The position numbers and the translations under genes were made by a program. From Hydractinia symbiolongicarpus (Eukaryota; Cnidaria; Hydrozoa; Anthoathecata; Hydractiniidae), in assembly GCF_029227915.1 (NCBI RefSeq), contig NC_079877.1, forward strand, positions 7,070,001 through 7,134,000: 64,000 bases of DNA, given 5' to 3'. Below, piece after piece: positions 1 through 10,906 of this stretch. The notes under the pieces were generated by a model. The model searched no databases. It had not been told where the DNA came from and saw only the letters and a list, made by a program, of their open reading frames with translations. Position 1 is the stretch's first letter, and the number at the start of each line of letters is the position of its first letter.

Positions 1-632
1 AACGGTGTCAATCCGTTTGAGTTAAAACGGTTGCGTCACATATTCGTACCAACATGTATTTAGTGATTTCCTTCCGATATTACTAAGTTGTATCGCTTTC
101 AACAGTGAAACAATTGACTGTGGGACTTAGTTGAACTGATTTTGGACTTTGACCTTATAAATGTGATAAATGAGTCATTTTGACTACAAGAAATGACATT
201 CTTCTTAGCTTGACATGATTGATGGAACTCACCCATTACACTGGCGCTGTGGTAACGCTTTATTTAAAAATTAGGATAAATAAGTCACTTTGTACTGTGG
301 GACCAATCCTAGCCGTTATCGCGCGCTGAAGACATAGAGACAGTTTCTAAAACTAAATTTCATTGATTTTCTAACGGTGTCAATCCGTTTGAGTTACAAC
401 GGTTGTGTCACATATTCGTACCAACATGTATTTAGTGATTTCCTTCCGATATTACTAAGTTGTATCGCTGTTAACAGTGAAACGATTGACCGTGGGAATT
501 AATTCAACTTATTCTGGACTGTGACCTTATAAATGTTATAAGTGAGACAATTGGACTCCAAGAAATAACATTCTTCTTAATTTGACATGATTGCTGGAAC
601 TCAGCGATTACACTGGGCGCTGTGGTAGCGCT

Positions 633-656
633 TTATTTAAAAAATAAGATAAATAA
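633..656. repeat. A/T-rich inverted repeat TTATTTA / TAAATAA
   Basis: Seven-base arms (633-639 and 650-656) flank a 10-base A/T-rich spacer. The same arrangement recurs in monomers with CTTTATTTAAAAATTAAGATAAATAAG-type blocks. CTTTGTTTAAAAG versions have a mismatch in the left arm. Confidence 0.7.
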
Positions 657-1119
657 GTCATTTTTTACTGTGGGACCAATCCTAGCCGTTAGTTCGCGCT
701 GAAGAAAAAGAGACAGCTTCAAAAAGTGCATTTCATTGACTTTCTAACAATGTCAATCCGTTTGAGTTACAACGGTTGGGTCACATATTCGTACCAACAT
801 GTATTTAGCAATATTTTTCGGATATTACTAGGTTGCATCGCTTCTAACAGTGAAACGATTGACTGTGGGACTTAATTGAACTAAATTTGGACTGTGACAT
901 CATAAGTGTGATAAATGAGACAATTGGACTCCAAGAAAGAACATTCTTCTTAATTTGACATGATTGCCGGAACTCAGCAATTACACTGAACACCCTGTGG
1001 TAGCGATTCATTTAAAAATTTAGATAAATAAATCATTTTTACTGTGGGAACAATCCTAGCCGTTAGCGCGCGCTGAAGATATAGAGACAGTTTCAAAAAC
1101 TCCATTTCATTGATTTTCT

Positions 1120-1430
1120 AACGATGTCAATCCGCTTGAATTACAACGGTTGCGTCACACATTCGTACCAACATGTATTTAGTGATTTTCTTCCGATATT
1201 ACTAAGTTGTACCGCTTTCAACAGTGAAACGATTGACTGTGGGACTTAATTGAACTGATTTTGGACTTTGACCTCATAAATGTGATAAATGAGTCACTTT
1301 GACTACAAGAAATGATATTCTTCTTAATTTGACATGATTGCTGGAACTCAGCGATTACACTGGGCGCTAGCCGTTATCGCGCGCTGAAGAAATAGAGACA
1401 GTTTCTAAAACTAAATTTCATTGATTTTCT
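1120..1430 (+). repeat. Truncated monomer, 311 bp
   Basis: This copy lacks about 62 bp. Its sequence passes directly from GGGCGCT to AGCCGTTATCG at about 1368/1369. The second half of the GCGCT/AGCGC hairpin, the A/T-rich block and the ACTGTGGGACCAATCC block are missing. The neighbours on both sides are full length. It looks like a simple internal deletion and is not repeated elsewhere in the window. Confidence 0.85.
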
Positions 1431-1460
1431 AACGGTGTCAATCCGTTTGAGTTACAACGG
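1431..1460. repeat. Alternating inverted repeat AACGG / CCGTT / AACGG
   Basis: The monomer start holds AACGG (1431-1435), CCGTT (1443-1447) and AACGG (1456-1460). The central arm can pair with either neighbour, with a 7- or 8-base loop. Most monomers keep all three arms. In TTAAAACGG monomers the right stem is 6 bp (CCGTTT/AAACGG). The GGCGGTATAATTCCG variant loses the left arm. Confidence 0.75.
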
Positions 1461-1599
1461 TTGCGTCACACATTCGTACCAACATGTATTTAGTGATTTT
1501 TTTCCGATATTACTAAGTTGTATCGCTTTCAACAGTGAAACGATTGACTGTGGGACTTAATTGAACTGATTTTGGACTTTGACCTTATAAATGAGATAA

Positions 1600-1608
1600 A
1601 TGAGTCAT
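1600..1608. promoter_or_regulatory. ATGAGTCAT, perfect match to AP-1/GCN4-type bZIP consensus
   Basis: The 9-mer equals ATGA(C/G)TCAT, the known consensus of AP-1/GCN4-type bZIP proteins. It recurs in roughly thirty monomers with the GTCATTTTGACTACAAG centre across the window. The GAGCCATT subfamily loses it by one base. A separate TGAGTCA lies in the CATCGGTTGAGTCAC monomers between 23 and 32 kb. Binding is untested; the motif may be chance amplified by the repeat. Confidence 0.35.
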
Positions 1609-1626
1609 TTTGACTACAAGAAATGA
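1605..1626. repeat. TCATTT/AAATGA inverted repeat
   Basis: Six-base arms at 1605-1610 and 1621-1626 flank TGACTACAAG. It occurs in monomers with the GACTACAAGAAATGATATTC centre. In the alternative centre, the same region instead holds the near-palindrome TTGGACTCCAA (for example 924-934). Confidence 0.7.
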
Positions 1627-1674
1627 TATTCTTCTTAATTTGACATGATTGCTGGCACTCAGCGATTAAACTGG

Positions 1675-1689
1675 GCGCTGTGGTAGCGC
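1675..1689. repeat. GCGCT/AGCGC hairpin motif
   Basis: GCGCTGTGGTAGCGC is a perfect 5-bp inverted repeat with a 5-base loop. It recurs in many monomers. GTGGTAACGC and GTGGTAAGGC versions break one arm, and TGGACCCTGTGG versions lose the left arm, so the motif is variable and not strictly kept. Confidence 0.75.
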
Positions 1690-3667
1690 TTTGTTTAAAA
1701 GTTAAGATAAATAAGTCATTTATTACTGTGGAAACAATCCTAGCCGTTATCGCGCGCAGAAGAAGTAGAGACAGTTTCAAAAACTACATTTCATTGACTT
1801 TCTAACAGTGTCAATCCGTTTGAGTTACAACGGTTGCGTCACATATTCGTACCAACATGTATTTAGCGAAAGTATTCGGATATTACTAGGTTGCATCGCT
1901 TTTAACTGTGAAACGTTTGACTGTGCGACTTAATTGAACTGATTTTTAACTTTCACCTTATAAATGTTATAAGTGAGACAATTGGACTCCAAGAAATAAC
2001 ATTCTTCTTAATTTGACATGATTGCTGGAACTCAGCAATTACACTGGGCGCTGTGGTAGCGCTTTATTTAAAAATTAAGATAAATAAGTCATTTTTTACT
2101 GTGCGACCAATCCTAGCCGTTAGTTCGCGCTGAAGAAAAAGAGACAGCTTCAAAAAGTACATTTCATTGACTTTCTAACGGTGTCAATCCGTTTGAGTTA
2201 CAACGGTTGGGTCACATATTCGTACCAACATGTATTTAGTGATTTTCTTCAGATATTACTAAGTTGTATCGCTTTCAACAGCGTAACGATTGACTGTGGG
2301 ACTTAATTGAACTGATTTTGGACTTTGACCTTATAAATGTAATAAATGAGCCATTTTGACTAAAAGAAATAACATTATTCCTAATTTGACATGATTGCTG
2401 GAACTCAGCGATTACACTGGGCGCTGTGGTAGCACTTTGTAAAAAAATTAAGATAAATAAGTCATTTAGTACTGTGGAAACAATCCTAGCCGTTATCGCG
2501 CGCTGAAGAAATAGAGACAGTTTCAAAAACTACATTTCAATGACTTTCTAACCGTGTCAATCCGTTTGAGTTACAACGGTTGCGTCACGTATTCGTACCA
2601 ACATGTATTTAACGAAAGTATTTGGATATTACTAGGTTGCATCGCTTTTAACTGTGAAACGTTTGACTGTGCGACTTAATTGAACTGATTTTTGACTTTC
2701 ACCTTATAAATGTTATTAATGAGACAATTGGACTCCAAGAAATAACATTCTTCTTAATTTGACATGATTGCTGGAACTCAGCAATTACACTGGGCGCTGT
2801 GGTAGCGCTTTATTTAAAAATTAAGATAAATAAGTCATTTTTTACTGTGGGACCAATCCTAGCCGTTAGTTCGCGCTGAAGAAAAAGAGACAGCTTCAAA
2901 AAGTACATTTCATTGACTTTCTAACGGTGTCAATCCGTTTGAGTTACAACGGTTGGGTCACATATTCGTACCAACATGTATTTAGTCATTTTCTTCAGAT
3001 ATTACTAGGTTGCATCGCTTTTAACTGTGAAACGTTTGACTGTGCGACTTAATTGAACTGCTTTTGGACTTTGACCTTATATATTTTATAAGTGAGACAA
3101 TTGGACTCCAAGAAAGAACATTCTTCTTAATTTGATATGAGTGTCGGAACTCCGCGATTACACTGGACCCTTTGGTTGCGATTCATTTAAAAATTTAAAT
3201 AAATAAGTCATTTTTACTGTGGGACCAACCCTAGCCGTTAGCGCGCGCTGAAGATATAGAGACAGTTTTAAAAACTCCATTTCATTGACTTTCTAACGGT
3301 GTCAATCCGTTTGAGTTACAACGGTTGCGTCACATATTCGTACCAACATGTATTTAGTGATTTCCTTCCGATATTACTAAGTTGTATCGCTTTTAACTGT
3401 GAAACGTTTGACTGTGCGACTTAATTGAACTGATTTTGGACTTTCACCTTATAAATGTTATAAGTGAGACAATTGAACTCCAAGAAATAACATTCTTCTT
3501 AATTTGACATGATTGCTGGAACTCAGCGATTACACTGGGCGCTGTGGTAGCGCTTTATTTAAAAATTAAGATAAATAAGTCACTTTTTACTGTGGGACCA
3601 ATCCTAGCCGTTAGTTCGCGCTGAAGAAAAAGAGACAGCTTCAAAAAGTACATTTCATTGACTTTTT

Positions 3668-6600
3668 AACGGTGTCAATCCGTTTGAGTTACAACGGTTG
3701 GGTCACATATTCGTACCAACATGTATTTAGCGATATTTTTCTGATATTACTAGGTTGCATCGCTTTTAACAGTGAAACGATTGACTGTGGGACTTAATTG
3801 AACTAACTTTGGACTGTGACCTCATAAGTGTGATAAATGAGACAATTGGACTCCAAGAAAGAACATTCTTCTTAATTTGAAATGATTGCCGGACTTCAGC
3901 AAATACACTGAACACCCTGTGGTAGCGATTCATTTAAAAATTTAGATAAATAAGTCATTTTTACTGTGGGAACAATCCTAGCCGTTAGCGCGCGCTGAAG
4001 ATATAGAGACAGTTTCAAAAACTCCATTTCATTGATTTTCTAACGGTGTCAATCCGCTTGACTTACAACGGTTGCGTCACACATTCGTACCAACATGTAT
4101 TTAGTGATTTTATCCCGATTTTACTAAGTTGTATCGCTTTCAACAGTGAAACGATTGACTGTGGGACTTAATTGAACTGATTTTGGACTTTGACCTTATA
4201 AATGTGATAAATGAGTCATTTTGACTACAAGAAATGTTATTCTTCTTAATTTGACATGATTGCTAGAACTCAGCGGTTACACTGGGCGCTGTGGTAAGGC
4301 TTTATATAAAAATTAAGATAAATAAATCATTTTTTACTGTGGGACCAATCCTAGCCGTTATCGCGCGCTGAAGAAATAGAGACAGTTTCTAAAACTAAAT
4401 TTCATTGATTTTCTAACGGTGTCAATCCGTTTGAGTTACAACGGTTGCGTCACACATTCGTACTAACATGTATTTAGTGATTTTTTTCCGATATTACTAA
4501 GTTGTATCGCTTTCAACAATGAAACGATTGACTGTGGGACTTAATTGAACTGATTGTGGACTTTGACCTTATAAATGAGATAAATGAGTCATTTTGACTA
4601 CAAGAAATGATATTCTCCTTCATTTGACATGATTGCTGGAACTCAGCGATTACACTGGGCGCTGTGGTAGCGCTTTGTTTAAAAGTTAAGATAAATAAGT
4701 CATTTATTACTGTGGAAACAATCCTAGCCGTTATCGCGCGCTGAAGAAGTAGAGACAGTTTCTAAAACTAAATTTCATTGATTTTCTAACGGTGTCAATC
4801 CGTTTGGGTTACAACGGTTGCGTCACACATTCGTACTAACATGTATTTAGTGATTTTTTTCTGATATTACTAAGTTGTATCGCTTTCAACAATAAAACGA
4901 TTGACTGTGGGACTTAATTGAACTGATTGTGGACTTTGACCTTATAAATGAGATAAATGAGTCATTTTGACTACAAGAAATGATATTCTCCTTAATTTGA
5001 CATGATTGCTGGAACTCAGCGATTACACTGGGCGCTGTGGTAGCGCTTTGTTTAAAATTTAAGATAAATAAGTCATTTATTACTGTGGAAACAATCCTAG
5101 CCGTTATCGCGCGCTGAAGAAGTAGAGACAGTTTCTAAAACTAAATTTCATTGATTTTCTAACGGTGTCAATCCGTTTGAGTTACAACGGTTGCGTCACA
5201 CATTCGTACTAACATGTATTTAGTGATTTTTTTCCGATATTACTATGTTGTATCGCTTTCAACAATGAAACGATTGACTGTGGGACTTAATTGAACTGAT
5301 TTTGGACTTTGACCTTATAAATGAGATAAATGAGTCATTTTGACTACAAGAAATGATATTCTCCTTAATTTGACATGATTGCTGGAACTCAGTGATTACA
5401 CTGGGCGCTGTGGTAGCGCTTTGTTTAAAAGTTAAGATAAATAAGTCATTTATTACTGTGGAAACAATCCTAGCCGTTATCGCGCGCTGAAGAAGTAGAG
5501 ACAGTTTTAAAAACTACATTTCATTGACTTTCTAACGGCATCAATCCGTTTGAGTTACAACGGTTGCGTCACATATTCGTACCAACATGTATTTAGTGAT
5601 TTCCTTCCGATATTAATAAGTTGTATCGCTTTTAACAGTGAAACGATTGACCGTGGGAATTAATTCAACTGATTCTGGACTGTGACCTTATAAATTTGAT
5701 TAATGCGCCAATTGGTCTCCAAGGAATAACGTTCCTCTTAATTTGATATGATTGCTGGAATTTAGCGGTTACATTAGGCTCTGCGGTAGCGCTTTATTTA
5801 AAAATTTAGATAAATAAGTCATTTTTTACTGTGGGACCAATCCTAGCCGTTAGCACGCGCTGATGAAATAAAGACATTCTCAAAAACTACATTTCATTGA
5901 TTTCTTGGCGGTATAATTCCGTTTGAGTTACAACGGTTGCGTCACATATTCGTACCAACATGTATTTAGCGAAAGTTTTCGGATATTACTAGGTTGCATC
6001 GCTTTTAACTGTGAAACGTTTGACTGTGCGACTTAATTGAACTGATTTTGGACTTTGACCTTATAAATGTTATAAGTGAGACAATTGGACTCCAAGAAAT
6101 AACATTCTTCTTAATTTGACATGATTGCTGGAACTCAGCGGTTACACTGGGCGCTGTGGTAAGGCTTTATTTAAAAATTAAGATAAATAAGTCATTTTTT
6201 ACTGTGGGACCAATCCTAGCCGTTATCGCGCGCTGAAGAAATAGAGACAATTTCTAAAACTAAATTTCACTGATTTTCTAACGGTGTCAATCCGTTTGAG
6301 TTACAACGGTTGCGTCACACATTCGTACCAACATGTATTTAGTGATTTTTTCCGATATTACTAAGTTGTATCGCTTTCAACAGTAAAACGATTGACTGTG
6401 GGACTTAATTAAACTGATTTTGGACTTTGACCTTATAAATGAGATAAATGAGTCATTTTGACTACAAGAAATGATATTCTTCTTAATTTGACATGATTGC
6501 TGGGACTCAACGGTTACACTGGGCGCTGTGGTAGCGCTTTGTTTAAAAGTTAAGATAAATAAGTCATTTATTACTGTGGAAACAATCATAGCCGTTATCG

Positions 6601-9600
6601 CGCCCTGAAGAAGTAGAGACAGTTTCAAAAACTACATTTCATTGACTTTCTAACGGTGTCAATCCGTTTGAGTTACAACGGTTGGGTCACATATTCGTAC
6701 CAACATGTATTTAGCGATATTTTTCTGATATTACTAGATTGCATCGCTTCTAACAGTGAAACGATTGACTGTGGGACTTAATTGAACTAACTTTGGACTG
6801 TGACCTCATAAGTGTGATAAATGAGACAATTGGAATCCAAGAAAGAACATTCTTCTTAATTTGAAATGATTGCCGGACTTCAGCATTTACACTGAACACC
6901 CTGTGGTAGCGATTCATTTAAAAATTTAGATAAATAAGTCATTTTTACTGTGGGAACAATCCTAGCCGTTAGCGCGCGCTGAAGATATAGAGACAGTTTC
7001 AAAAACTCCATTTCATTGATTTTCTAACGGTGTCAATCCGCTTGACTTACAACGGTTGCGTCACACATTCGTACCAACATGTATTTAGTGATTTTTTTCC
7101 GATATTACTAAGTTGTATCGCTTTCAACAGTGAAACGATTGACTGTGGGACTTAATTGAACTGATTTTGGACTTTGACCTTATAAATGTGATAAATGAGT
7201 CATTTTGACTACAAGAAATGTTATTCTTCTTAATTTGACATGATTGCTAGAACTCAGCGGTTACACTGGGCGCTGTGGTAAGGCTTTATATAAAAATTAA
7301 GATAAATAAGTCATTTTTTACTGTGGGACCAATCCTAGCCGTTATCGCGCGCTGAAGAAATAGAGACAGTTTCTAAAACTAAATTTCATTGATTTTCTAA
7401 CGGTGTCAATCCATTTGAGTTACAACGGTTGCGTCACAAATTCGTACTAACATGTATTTAGTGATTTTTTTCCGATATTACTAAGTTGTATCGCTTTCAA
7501 CAATGAAACGATTGACTGTGGGACTTAATTGAACTGATTTTGGACTTTGACCTTATAAATGAGATAAATGAGTCATTTTGACTACAAGAAATGATATTCT
7601 CCTTAATTTGACATGATTGCTGGAACTCAGCGATTACACTGGGCGCTGTGGTAGCGCTTTGTTTAAAAGTTAAGATAAATAAGTCATTTATTACTGTGGA
7701 AACAATCCTAGCCGTTATCGCGCGCTGAAGAAGTAGAGACAGTTTTAAAAACTACATTTCATTGACTTTCTAACGGCATCAATCCGTTTGAGTTACAACG
7801 GTTGCGTCACATATTCGTACCAACATGTATTTAGTGATTTCCTTGCGATATTACTAAGTTGTATCGCTTTTAACAGTGAAACGATTGACCGTGGGAATTA
7901 ATTCAACTGATTCTGGACTGTGACCTTATAAATTTGATTAATGCGCCAATTGGTCTCCAAGGAATAACGTTCCTCTTAATTTGATATGATTGCTGGAATT
8001 TAGCGGTTACATTAGGCTCTGCAGTAGCGCTTTATTTAAAAATTTAGATAAATAAGATTTTCCTACTGTGGGACCAATCCTGGCCGTTAGCACGCGCTGA
8101 TGAAATAAAGACATTCTCAAAAACTACATTTCATTGATTTCTTGGCGGTATAATTCCGTTTGAGTTTCAACGGTTGCGTCACATATTCGTACCAACATGT
8201 ATTTAGCGAAAGTTTTCGGATATTACTAGGTTGCATCGCTTTTAACTGTGAAACGTTTGACTGTGCGACTTAATTGAACTGATTTTGGACTTTGACCTTA
8301 TAAATGTTATAAGTGAGACAATTGGACTCCAAGAAATAACATTCTTCTTAATTTGACATGATTGCTGGAACTCAGCGGTTACACTGGGCGCTGTGGTAAG
8401 GCTTTATTTAAAAATTAAGATAAATAAGTCATTTTTTATTGTGGGACCAATCCTAGCCGTTATCGCGCGTTGAAGAAATAGAAACAGTTTCTAAAACTAA
8501 ATTTCAAAGATTTTCTAACGGTGTCAATCCGTTTGAGTTACAACGGTTGCGTCACACATTCGTACCAACATGTATTTAGTGATTTTTTTCCGATATTACT
8601 AAGTTGTATCTCTTTCAACAGTAAAACGATTCACTGTGGGACTTAATTAAACTGATTTTGGACTTTGACCTTATAAATGAGATAAATGAGTCATTTTGAC
8701 TACAAGAAATGATATTCTTCTTAATTTGACATGATTGCTGGAACTCAGCGGTTACACTGGGCGCTGTGGTAGCGCTTTGTTTAAAAGTTAAGATAAATAA
8801 GTCATTTATTACTGTGGAAACAATCATAGCCGTTATCGCGCGCTGAAGAAGTAGAGACAGTTTCAAAAACTACATTTCATTGACTTTCTAACGGTGTCAA
8901 TCCGTTTGAGTTACAACGGTTGGGTCACATATTCGTACCAACATGTATATAGCGATATTTTTCTGATATTACTAGGTTGCATCGCTTCTAACAGTGAAAC
9001 GATTGACTGTGGGACTTAATTGAACTAACTTTGGACTGTGACCTCATAAGTGTGATAAATGAGACAATTGGACTCCAAGAAAGAACATTCTTCTTAATTT
9101 GAAATGATTGCCGGACTTCAGCAATTACACTGAACACCCTGTGGTAGCGATTCATTTAAAAATTTAGATAAATAAGTCATTTTTACTGTGGGAACAATCC
9201 TAGCCGTTAGCGCGCGCTGAAATTATAGAGACAGTTTCAAAAACTCCATTTCATTGATTTTCTAACGGTGTCAATCCGCTTGACTTACAACGGTTGCGTC
9301 ACACATTCGTACCAACATGTATTTAGTGATTTTTTTCCGATATTACTAAGTTGTATCGCTTTCAACAGTGAAACGATTGACTGTGGGACTTAATTGAACT
9401 GATTTTGGACTTTGACCTTATAAATGTGATAAATGAGTCATTTTGACTACAAGAAATGTTATTCTTCTTAATTTGACATGATTGCTAGAACTCAGCGGTT
9501 ACACTGGGCGCTGTGGTAAGGCTTTATATAAAAATTAAGATAAATAAGTCATTTTTTACTGTGGGACCAATCCTAGCCGTTATCGCGCGCTGAAGAAATA

Positions 9601-10906
9601 GAGACAGTTTCTAAAACTAAATTTCATTCATTTTCTAACGGTGTCAATCCGTTTGAGTTACAACGGTTGCGTCACACATTCGTACTAACATGTATTTAGT
9701 GATTTTTTTCCGATATTACTAAGTTGTATCGCTTTTAACAATGAAACGATTGACTGTGGGATTAATTGAACTGATTTTGGACTTTGACCTTATAAATGAG
9801 ATAAATGAGTCATTTTGACTACAAGAAATGATATTCTCCTTAATTTGACATGATTGCTGGAACTCAGCGATTACACTGGGCGCTGTGGTATCGCTTTGTT
9901 TAAAAGTTAAGATAAATAAGTCATTTATTACTGTGGAAACAATCCTAGCCGTTATCGCGCGCTGAAGAAGTAGAGACAGTTTCAAAAACTACATTTCATT
10001 GACTTTCTAACGGCGTCAATCCGTTTGAGTTACAACGGTTGCGTCACATATTCGTACCAACATGTATTTAGTGATTTCCTTCCGATATTACTAAGTTGTA
10101 TCGCTTTTAACAGTGAAACGATTGACCGTGGGAATTAATTCAACTGATTCTGGACTGTGACCTTATAAATTTGATTAATGCGCCAATTGGTCTCCAAGGA
10201 ATAACGTTCTTCTTAATTTGATATGATTGCTGGAATTTAGCGGTTACATTAGGCTCTGCGGTAGCGCTTTATTTAAAAATTTAGATAAATAAGATTTTCC
10301 TACTGTGGGACCAATCCTGGCCGTTAGCACGCGCTGATAAAATAAAGACATTCATAAAAACTACATTTCATTGATTTCTTGGCGGTATAATTCCGTTTGA
10401 GTTACAACGGTTGCGTCACATATTCGTACCAACATGTATTTAGCGAAAGTTTTCGGATATTACTAGGTTGCATCGCTTTTAACTGTGAAACGTTTGACTG
10501 TGCGACTTAATTGAACTGATTTTGGAGTTTGACCTTATAAATGTTATAAGTGAGACAATTGGACTCCAAGAAATAACATTCTTCTTAATTTGACATGATT
10601 GCTGGAACTCAGCGGTTACACTTGGCGCTGTGGTAAGGCTTTATTTAAAAATTATGATAAATAAGTCATTTTTTACTGTGGGACCAATCCTAACCGTTAT
10701 CGCGCGCTGAAGAAATAGAGACAGTTTCTAAAACTAAATTTCAAAGATTTTCTAACGGTGTCAATCCGTTTGAGTTACAACGGTTGCGTCACACATTCGT
10801 ACCAACATGTATTTAGTGATTTTTTTCCGATATTACTAAGTTGTATCGCTTTCAACAGTAAAACGATTGACTGTGGGACTTAATTAAACTGATTTTGGAC
10901 TTTGAC
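3668..10906 (+). repeat. 6-mer higher-order repeat, ~2238 bp, three units
   Basis: Units run 3668-6651, 6652-8889 and 8890 to about 10906. Monomer starts in the second unit are 6652, 7026, 7399, 7772, 8144 and 8517, and in the third 8890, 9264, 9637, 10009, 10381 and 10754. Private markers recur in the same order: ATCCGCTTGACTTAC, CGTACTAACATG, CGGC(A/G)TCAATCC, GCGAAAGTTTTCGG and AACAGTAAAACGATT. The first unit has eight monomers because its CGTACTAACATG monomer is present three times. The third unit breaks off inside its last monomer, near 10906, where the sequence switches to ATAAGTGTGATAAATGAGAC. Confidence 0.85.
4415..5533 (+). repeat. Three tandem copies of one monomer
   Basis: Monomers starting at 4415, 4788 and 5161 are near-identical at exactly 373-bp spacing. 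All share CGTACTAACATG and TATTCTCCTT. The corresponding place in the next two 6-mer units (7399 and 9637) holds one copy. This is a recent local expansion within one unit, adding 746 bp to it. Confidence 0.85.

Larger units (their letters stand above)
1..1430 (+). repeat. Mixed monomers at the left edge
   Basis: Four monomers start at 1, 373, 746 and 1120. The first carries TTAAAACGG, a GATTGATGGAACTCACC block, GTGGTAACGC and TTTGTACTG. Those markers are otherwise seen only right of about 41 kb, so the left neighbour of this window may be related to the right-hand subfamily. The third has the AGCGATATTTTTC-like front, the GAACTAA..TTGGACTGTGACATCATAAG centre and the AAGAAAGAACATTC block. The fourth is truncated. 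I see no higher-order period inside this stretch. Confidence 0.8.
1595..1721 (+). repeat. Internal direct repeat GATAAAT(G/A)AGTCATTT, 111 bp apart
   Basis: The 16-mers at 1595-1610 and 1706-1721 differ at one base. A second echo is GTATCGCTTT (1520) against GTAGCGCTTT (1683), each followed further on by ACTGTGG (1547 and 1725). The monomer may therefore have grown from a shorter ancestral repeat, although the flanks no longer align well. Confidence 0.55.
1431..1803 (+). repeat. Representative complete monomer (373 bp)
   Basis: This copy serves as a reference map. By hand count it is 36% G+C with 15 CpGs. Its inverted repeats are AACGG/CCGTT/AACGG at 1431-1460, TCATTT/AAATGA at 1605-1626 and GCGCT/AGCGC at 1675-1689. 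An internal direct repeat, GATAAAT(G/A)AGTCATTT, lies at 1595-1610 and 1706-1721. The 3' part carries the CpG-rich TCGCGCGC block. Other monomers differ mainly in four blocks: about bases 60-110, 150-230, 240-300 and 310-372. Variants of these blocks are combined in different ways, so most monomers are mosaics and not members of clean subfamilies. Confidence 0.9.
1431..3667 (+). repeat. 746-bp dimer repeats followed by chimeric monomers
   Basis: Monomer starts are 1431, 1804, 2177, 2550, 2923 and 3295. The pairs 1431-2176 and 2177-2922 form a 746-bp dimer: one monomer with a TTTAGTGATTTT front, then one with a GCGAAAGTATTCGG-like front followed by AACTGTGAAACGTTTGACTGTGCG. The monomer at 2923 begins like the first dimer member and switches to the second near GATATTACTAGG at about 2999-3010. 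It is what unequal exchange one monomer out of register would leave. The monomer at 3295 is a similar chimera with a TTTCCTTCCG front. Confidence 0.75.

Noticed and set aside
1471-1486. CENP-B box-like ATTCGTACCAACATGT
   Set aside because: It keeps TTCG and the following A of the CENP-B consensus, but the required CGGG is ATGT. Most essential positions on the right side are missing.
5907-5921. Bacterial-type promoter (TATAAT in GGCGGTATAATTCCG, TTGACA in AATTTGACATG)
   Set aside because: The two words are not at a 16-18 bp spacing in any monomer, and the context is a eukaryotic satellite.
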